Assembly: GCA_023405815.1 (NCBI GenBank)
Contig: JAEXXM010000022.1
Span: 1 to 53,778 of the forward strand
Length of the DNA: 53,778 nt
Direction: 5' to 3'
Origin: Pseudomonadota bacterium
Lineage (GTDB): Bacteria; Pseudomonadota; Alphaproteobacteria; Rhizobiales; Hyphomicrobiaceae
The position numbers and the translations under genes were made by a program. Shown piece by piece: positions 50,401-53,778 of this stretch (the first letter of the stretch is position 1; the number at the start of each line of letters is the position of its first letter). The notes under the pieces are model-generated. The model was given only the letters and a program-made list of their open reading frames with translations. It ran no database searches and had not been told where the DNA came from.

Positions 50401-50698
50401 TCACGCCATGGATGCCGAAGGTGAACATCAAGGACAGCACCGGCTCGCCGGTGAAGTTCGTCATGCCGTCCCAGGTCGTCCAACCGCCGGCGAGGGAGAG
50501 CACGATGGCCGCCGTGCCGAGCATGGCGAGCTGCCAGTTGGTAAAGAACACTTCCTCGATCACGCGCCACAGGCGCGGCCCGACCTTGAAGAGCGCGATG
50601 AGGGCGGCGATCACCAGGACGGTGAGGAGAATGCTGCGCGCATACGCAGCCGGGTTCGCCATTACCGCATCGAAGGCTTGATTGACGTCCATCTGCAT
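47471..50698 (-). CDS. Large membrane protein with coiled coil and duplicated C-terminal domain
   Basis: A 1075-residue protein that I do not recognise. The N-terminal part (about 15-220) has six predicted membrane helices, for example SILLTVLVIAALIALF and LSLMFTFGIHGVMLIVAWLI. A long charged coiled-coil region follows (about 230-500), then a hydrophilic stretch with four spaced cysteines near 510-590, and a seventh membrane helix (LALAIAIGIDSLIFMTGLF, about 620). After it two tandem copies of a domain of about 90 residues occur (about 664-765 and 766-850), each beginning ALLPD and containing LNAGAT. The coiled coil and its flanking TM helices suggest a large complex spanning the inner membrane. 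The start at 50698 is uncertain by two codons. Confidence 0.72.
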   Translation of the reverse strand: MQMDVNQAFDAVMANPAAYARSILLTVLVIAALIALFKVGPRLWRVIEEVFFTNWQLAMLGTAAIVLSLAGGWTTWDGMTNFTGEPVLSLMFTFGIHGVMLIVAWLIGESFATGMSTVPRAGYARVTAPLVVVIGLAGVFLAAAAAFYQWNYGIATDYWIEGLAAAGAVFGVLGLLTVFARTDVVVPYAQALRIMAKNSMLWVMFLACMSTSVFFSFDSRFNVVFPKEQRERVSELRATNQVSAIIADIGKTIADQELTQTSALFQSEGWHAYEGQLDRLASAAQGSTGEIEKYFNDQIEARNRGIKEQQERITTAQSGQAGIAGKKTSLTDELARLEADRATLSADYAATKTELDSRSKAIDAKRVEAMAESKGVEGTLKEGRGPVYRQIMADLGKMQAAFKIQDDRVKDAKKRLDTAETRISQIKRELASIDGELAKYKGEEATAAERIRMAQENIAGQDAEQRVDPGRVLPAFETARAEFRQHPTAERLAEVQQRCSQLYSAMFAAEVTKPKVSGIDCDPKQASEAAATLFTLQAGTKAFNANCVGGDKLAAHRSTDALFGFAVKCLSDSQLPSQQTDQLRGTIAFAEMNRDDKAHRFVVSWNAFQDGNRLAYLALAIAIGIDSLIFMTGLFGANAVRSPLADVPSPKGRNSQQLEAIIENALLPDTFDNARATLDAMRPITNASGFMAEVRPELLDPHSAQRVLGVLNAGATINAVEYEEERGRYLVRAELFEFLSIVAKRSFEADKANVDLAELEKIVGVALLPDINANAETVLHYMHPIDEDRGFTAEINLGEVEADHKRVVRSTLNAGATMGRVQRRGKTADEFWIHRDLYKTLARIRARTLFADYGAPRIANAPAKRASFGGSLTERTRAIEHKPVVDEDTTTEIRNGFVAQLLAALNLRTESWERISGNAHMAAIAANEAFNRARRSNAALDAILRKRDDEARLSFDEAYMLIKNTLPAHASWDRQMLDDSYQELDQHWAVLMLLPNGPYESLLREVVENLEADAGGGRLVSDQQALYDIARELVDAFKANARADEASWRKLGTTFAQVQRVEPRIASRDDGRTLN

Positions 50699-50972
50699 TT
50701 CCCGCTCAACCGGCCTCGGCCGGAAATTCCGTTGCCGCATGGGTCACAGCGGCGCAAAGGTCACGCGTCGATGCAGGATGACCACAGCTCCTGGCCACTT
50801 CTGGGCAGGATTGCGGCGATCCCATGCACTCTAGATCGGATTGAAAGTCAGAGTGGCCGGGACATAATCCAGCACGCGCTCTAGCGAGAATTGGGCGGCG
50901 GAGCCGATGAATGCAAGTGCAAGATTAATGTGGTAGCGCGAGGCCGGGTCTGCAGGCGTCTCTTCGAAGTGC

Positions 50973-52130
50973 TCAGACAGCCTCGAACAATGCGGCGACG
51001 CCCATTCCCCCCGCCACCCCTTGGGTGGCAATGCCGAGCGATCCGCCTTTGCTTTCGCCGCGCACGAGGCGCGTGAAAAGACGCGTGACGAGAACCGAGC
51101 TCGCCGCTCCGAACGGATGCCCGCGCGCGATCGCTCCGCCGTCTGGGTTCACGATCTCCTCGTCGAGTTCCAGGTTGCGGATCAGCGCGATAGCCTGTGC
51201 CGCTGAGGTTTCGCTCATCTCGACCACGCCGAGGTCGGAAGGCTTGTAGCCCTTGAAGCCGGCCTTCAGCTTGCGCATCGCTTCGATCGGCGCCGCGGCT
51301 TCATCGTCCGGCGAGCAGCCTCGCGTCGCGTGTGCCAAGAGACGCAGCGCCCGCGGCTTGCCGAGCGACGCCCATACGTTCTGGGACACCACGACCGCCA
51401 CTGCGGCGCCGTCATGCTTGTGCGAGACATTCCCCGGCGTCAGCGTGCCGTCCGGCGGCTGGTAGGGCGCCAGTTGGGCCAGATCCTTGAAGTCGGGCGA
51501 CACCGAGCTCTGGTCCCGCGCCTCCTCCGCATTGGAGCGCAGCGGCGTGATCTCGCCGACGAAGCGTTTGGCATCCCGCGCCTGCTCAGCCTTGAGATGC
51601 GAGCGCAGGGCATAGGCGTCCTGCTCGGCGCGGCTGATGCCGTGGCGCGCCGCCAGGGCCTCGCTGGATTCGAGGTGGCTCGGGCCCTCGCGCTCATCGC
51701 CCGAGCCGGGCTCGAAGCTGAGGAAGCGCGGAAGCTGCTGCAGGCTCCGAGGCTTGGCGACGCGCCAGGGCGCCATCGAGATGGCTTCGGCGCCGCCCGC
51801 GACCACCGCCTGGGCATCGCCGAGCGTCACCGCGCGCGCAGCCGCCACGATGGCATCGAGCCCCGAGCCGCATTGCCGATCGATGGTTGCCGCCGGGCTG
51901 GTCTCCGGAAGGCCGGCCGCGAGCGCGATCAGGCGCGCGGGATTGCCGCCCTCGGAGGCATTGCCGACGAGAAGCTCGTCGATTTGTCCGGGATCGACGC
52001 CGCTGTCCTGCAGCGCAGCACCAATGAGCGGTGCGCAAAGCTCGTCGAGACGTCGGTTCTTGTGCAGCCCGCCGATACGACCGATTGCGGTGCGCCGGGC
52101 CGCGACAATGTACGCGGAATGCAAAGGCAT
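50973..52130 (-). CDS. Thiolase-like protein with altered catalytic residues
   Basis: A 385-residue protein of thiolase fold. The acyl-accepting C87 is present (DRQCGSG), and so is the His of GHPFGA (about 345). However, the second catalytic Cys of the ATLCVGGGMG motif is replaced by Gly (ATQGVAGGMG, G371). The NEAFA motif is changed to SETSA (about 310), and the NASGINDGAA motif reads VSHKHDGAAV. Degradative and biosynthetic thiolases need the Cys-His pair to activate the second acetyl group, so ordinary thiolase activity is doubtful. It may perform a different Claisen-type or acyl-transfer step. No partner beta-oxidation gene is adjacent. It is divergent from zur. Confidence 0.75.
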   Translation of the reverse strand: MPLHSAYIVAARRTAIGRIGGLHKNRRLDELCAPLIGAALQDSGVDPGQIDELLVGNASEGGNPARLIALAAGLPETSPAATIDRQCGSGLDAIVAAARAVTLGDAQAVVAGGAEAISMAPWRVAKPRSLQQLPRFLSFEPGSGDEREGPSHLESSEALAARHGISRAEQDAYALRSHLKAEQARDAKRFVGEITPLRSNAEEARDQSSVSPDFKDLAQLAPYQPPDGTLTPGNVSHKHDGAAVAVVVSQNVWASLGKPRALRLLAHATRGCSPDDEAAAPIEAMRKLKAGFKGYKPSDLGVVEMSETSAAQAIALIRNLELDEEIVNPDGGAIARGHPFGAASSVLVTRLFTRLVRGESKGGSLGIATQGVAGGMGVAALFEAV

Positions 52131-52323
52131 GCTGGTTGCTTAGGGCTCTCGAAAATTGATACGCGAGAGAGCGAAACGGTGGCGCGCGACTTGAGCGCCG
52201 GCTCCCGACTTCCATTGTCCCGTGCCCGCTAGCAACCATATGATGTTGGCGGAAAAGGGATCATGGTCGGGTAGGTTTATGATCCGTTTCTCGCGTCCCT
52301 TCTATGCTCGGGAAGTGCTCTGG

Positions 52324-52329
52324 TATAAT
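52324..52329 (+). promoter_or_regulatory. Predicted -10 element upstream of zur
   Basis: A perfect TATAAT, 33 bases before the zur ATG. It sits in GGTATAATGTAC, a partly palindromic stretch (GTA...TAC) that might be recognised by Zur itself. A clear -35 is not visible. Confidence 0.45.
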
Positions 52330-52362
52330 GTACGCACAAACAGAAGCGCTTGGGATGAAGCG

Positions 52363-52863
52363 ATGACCGAGGCCACCGCCAAGCAGCAGACGCTGTCTCC
52401 GACCCAGGCAGGGCGTAAATTGGCGAAGGCGGTCGAGCGAGCGAACCAGGCGTTTACCGAGAAGAACCTGCGCTTCACCAAGTTGCGCCAGGACGTCTTC
52501 GAGGAGATCGCCGCGACCCATGCCTCGATCGGCGCCTACGAGATACTCGCCAAGTTGGCCGAAAAGGGCACCCGGCTCGCTCCCATCTCCGTCTACCGCG
52601 CCATCGACGCACTGCTCGAGGCGGGCGTCATCCATCGTCTGGAAAGCAAGAATGCCTTCTTCGCTTGCCGGCGCATGGACCACCGCACCGGCCGCCGGCC
52701 GATCTTCCTCTCTTGCGAAAAGTGCAATGCGGTGCAGGAGGTCGACTCGGAGGGCATCTTCGATACAATCGACCGGCTCTCGCGCGAGGCTTCGTTCCAG
52801 CCGCGCGTGAAGTTCGTCGAGGTATCCGGGCTGTGCCGCAACTGCCAGTCCAAGAAGGACTGA
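52363..52863 (+). CDS. zur: Zinc uptake regulator Zur (Fur family)
   Basis: A 166-residue Fur-family repressor. The winged helix (about 35-95) includes LRFTKLRQDVFEEIA and ISVYRAIDALLEAGVIHR. The structural zinc is held by two CxxC pairs at 118-121 (SCEKCN) and 158-161 (LCRNCQ), as in Zur and Fur. The assignment to zinc rather than iron rests on the znuC and znuB genes directly downstream. The start was placed at the ATG 52363. Zur represses zinc uptake genes when zinc is plentiful, so this operon is probably autoregulated. Confidence 0.9.
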   Translation: MTEATAKQQTLSPTQAGRKLAKAVERANQAFTEKNLRFTKLRQDVFEEIAATHASIGAYEILAKLAEKGTRLAPISVYRAIDALLEAGVIHRLESKNAFFACRRMDHRTGRRPIFLSCEKCNAVQEVDSEGIFDTIDRLSREASFQPRVKFVEVSGLCRNCQSKKD

Positions 52864-52870
52864 TCCGCCA

Positions 52871-53758
52871 ATGACTGAGAGCCATGCAGTGGCCGCTCCG
52901 GCGCGGGCGCCGTGCGGTCACGGCCCCGGTCACGCCTGCGCGCATCGCGAAGGGCACGGAACCGACGCATTGCCCATCGACGCTTCGGCCCTGATCTCGG
53001 CACGAGGAATCTGCGTCTCTCGCCATGGCCGCGACCTGCTCATCGACGTCGATCTCGATATCCATGAGCGCGAGATCGTCACCCTCATCGGACCCAACGG
53101 GGCCGGCAAGACGACGCTGGTGCGCGTGCTGCTGGGACTGGAGAAGCCTGACCGTGGCATCATCCACCGCCGCCGCGACTTGCGGATCGGCTACGTCCCG
53201 CAGCGCTTCGACAGCGACGCCGTCATCCCCATGACCGTCGAGCGCTTTCTCGCGCTCGGCGCCAGCTATGGGGAGGATAGCGTCGCCGCCATCCTGGCGC
53301 AGGTCGATGCCTCGTCCGTGCGCCGCCAGCAGCTCGGCGAGCTGTCGGGTGGCGAGCTGCAACGCGTCGTCCTCGCCCGTGCGCTGCTGCGCTCGCCGAA
53401 TCTCTTAGTGCTCGACGAGCCGGTGCAGGGTGTCGACTACAGCGGCGAAGCCGACCTCTACAACCTCATTGCGCGCCTGCGCGACGACAAAGGCTTTGGC
53501 GTCCTGCTGGTCTCCCACGACCTGCACATCGTCATGGCGCGCTCCGACCGTGTCATCTGCCTCAATCACCACGTCTGCTGCTCTGGTGTGCCAGAGGCCG
53601 TTGCCCAGCATCCCTCGTACGGACGCCTGTTCGGCGCCGAGGCGGCCCGCGCCTTCGCGCTCTATCGCCACCATCACGACCACAGCCACGATCTCGCCGG
53701 CATGCCGCAACGCGAGCCAGGTGGCGAGACATCGGCCTCGCCGCGCGGAGACAGATAG
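52871..53758 (+). CDS. znuC: Zinc ABC transporter ATP-binding protein ZnuC
   Basis: A 295-residue ABC ATPase that powers high-affinity zinc import together with ZnuB (membrane) and ZnuA (binding protein). Walker A GPNGAGKT is at 74-81, followed by the Q-loop VPQRF, LSGGELQRV signature, LLVLDEP Walker B and the H-loop VSHDLH. An unusual N-terminal extension of about 35 residues contains CGHGPGHACAHREGHG, and the C-terminal tail carries HHHDHSHD; both are potential zinc-binding segments. It starts 7 bases after zur and its stop overlaps the znuB start by one base (TAGTG). Confidence 0.93.
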   Translation: MTESHAVAAPARAPCGHGPGHACAHREGHGTDALPIDASALISARGICVSRHGRDLLIDVDLDIHEREIVTLIGPNGAGKTTLVRVLLGLEKPDRGIIHRRRDLRIGYVPQRFDSDAVIPMTVERFLALGASYGEDSVAAILAQVDASSVRRQQLGELSGGELQRVVLARALLRSPNLLVLDEPVQGVDYSGEADLYNLIARLRDDKGFGVLLVSHDLHIVMARSDRVICLNHHVCCSGVPEAVAQHPSYGRLFGAEAARAFALYRHHHDHSHDLAGMPQREPGGETSASPRGDR

Positions 53759-53778
53759 TGCTCGAGCCGTTCCTCTTG
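53758..53778 (+). CDS. znuB: Start of zinc ABC transporter permease ZnuB (cut by window end)
   Basis: A GTG start overlapping the znuC stop opens a frame with residues MLEPFLL before the window ends. The position, overlap and first residues match ZnuB, but only seven codons are visible, so the assignment is by context. Confidence 0.6.

Overview
This window looks like a GC-rich chromosomal segment of an alphaproteobacterium of the order Hyphomicrobiales (Rhizobiales). The main evidence is a chemotaxis operon in the Sinorhizobium-type order (MCP, STAS/CheS, cheY1, cheA, cheW, cheR, cheB, cheY2, cheD, cheT). Supporting evidence is a fliK-transglycosylase pair, rplU-rpmA-obgE with scattered proBA/nadD/rsfS/rlmH, and intergenic palindromes of the ATCCCGGG...CCCGGGATGAC kind. 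I cannot name the genus with confidence. No prophage, insertion sequence, integrase or CRISPR array is visible.

Layout. 0-3.1 kb: end of a flagellar region (FliK, a small exported transglycosylase), two small unknown genes (one GIY-YIG-like) and a J-domain-like gene attached to the end of the che operon. 3.1-11.7 kb (minus strand): a complete, tightly overlapping chemotaxis operon. 12-16.7 kb: a secreted Gly-rich protein, rlmH, rsfS, nadD, then an exported class A beta-lactamase-like hydrolase, an NTF2-like protein and a PRC-barrel protein. 17-30 kb: two cyclic-di-GMP proteins (one with an intact GGDEF, one with a degenerate GGDEF), Ada, an SRPBCC protein, proBA, an exported eight-repeat WD40 protein, an HdeD-like membrane protein and a phytoene-desaturase-like FAD oxidoreductase. 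29.7-32.2 kb: obgE, a GNAT acetyltransferase, rpmA, rplU and a recognisable promoter.

32.2-41.1 kb: an acid-ceramidase-like Ntn hydrolase convergent with an alpha-oxoamine synthase and its small acidic upstream gene; CreD; a transglutaminase-like protein; a GbsR-type regulator with a DUF4166 protein; several tiny genes; and tRNA-Ser(CGA). 41.2-45.6 kb: a choline-kinase-like gene translationally coupled to a dimethylglycine/sarcosine dehydrogenase-like enzyme, then a fumarylacetoacetate-hydrolase-family gene. 45.9-50.7 kb: a VWA protein and a 1075-residue membrane/coiled-coil protein with a duplicated C-terminal domain. 51-53.8 kb: a thiolase-like protein lacking one catalytic cysteine, then zur-znuC-znuB (znuB truncated by the window edge).

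Most of the window is ordinary core genome. The parts most worth a second look are the J-domain-like gene and the shared acidic-aromatic C-terminal tails in the che operon; the oxoamine synthase/small acidic protein/Ntn hydrolase neighbourhood; the 1075-residue membrane protein; and the altered thiolase.
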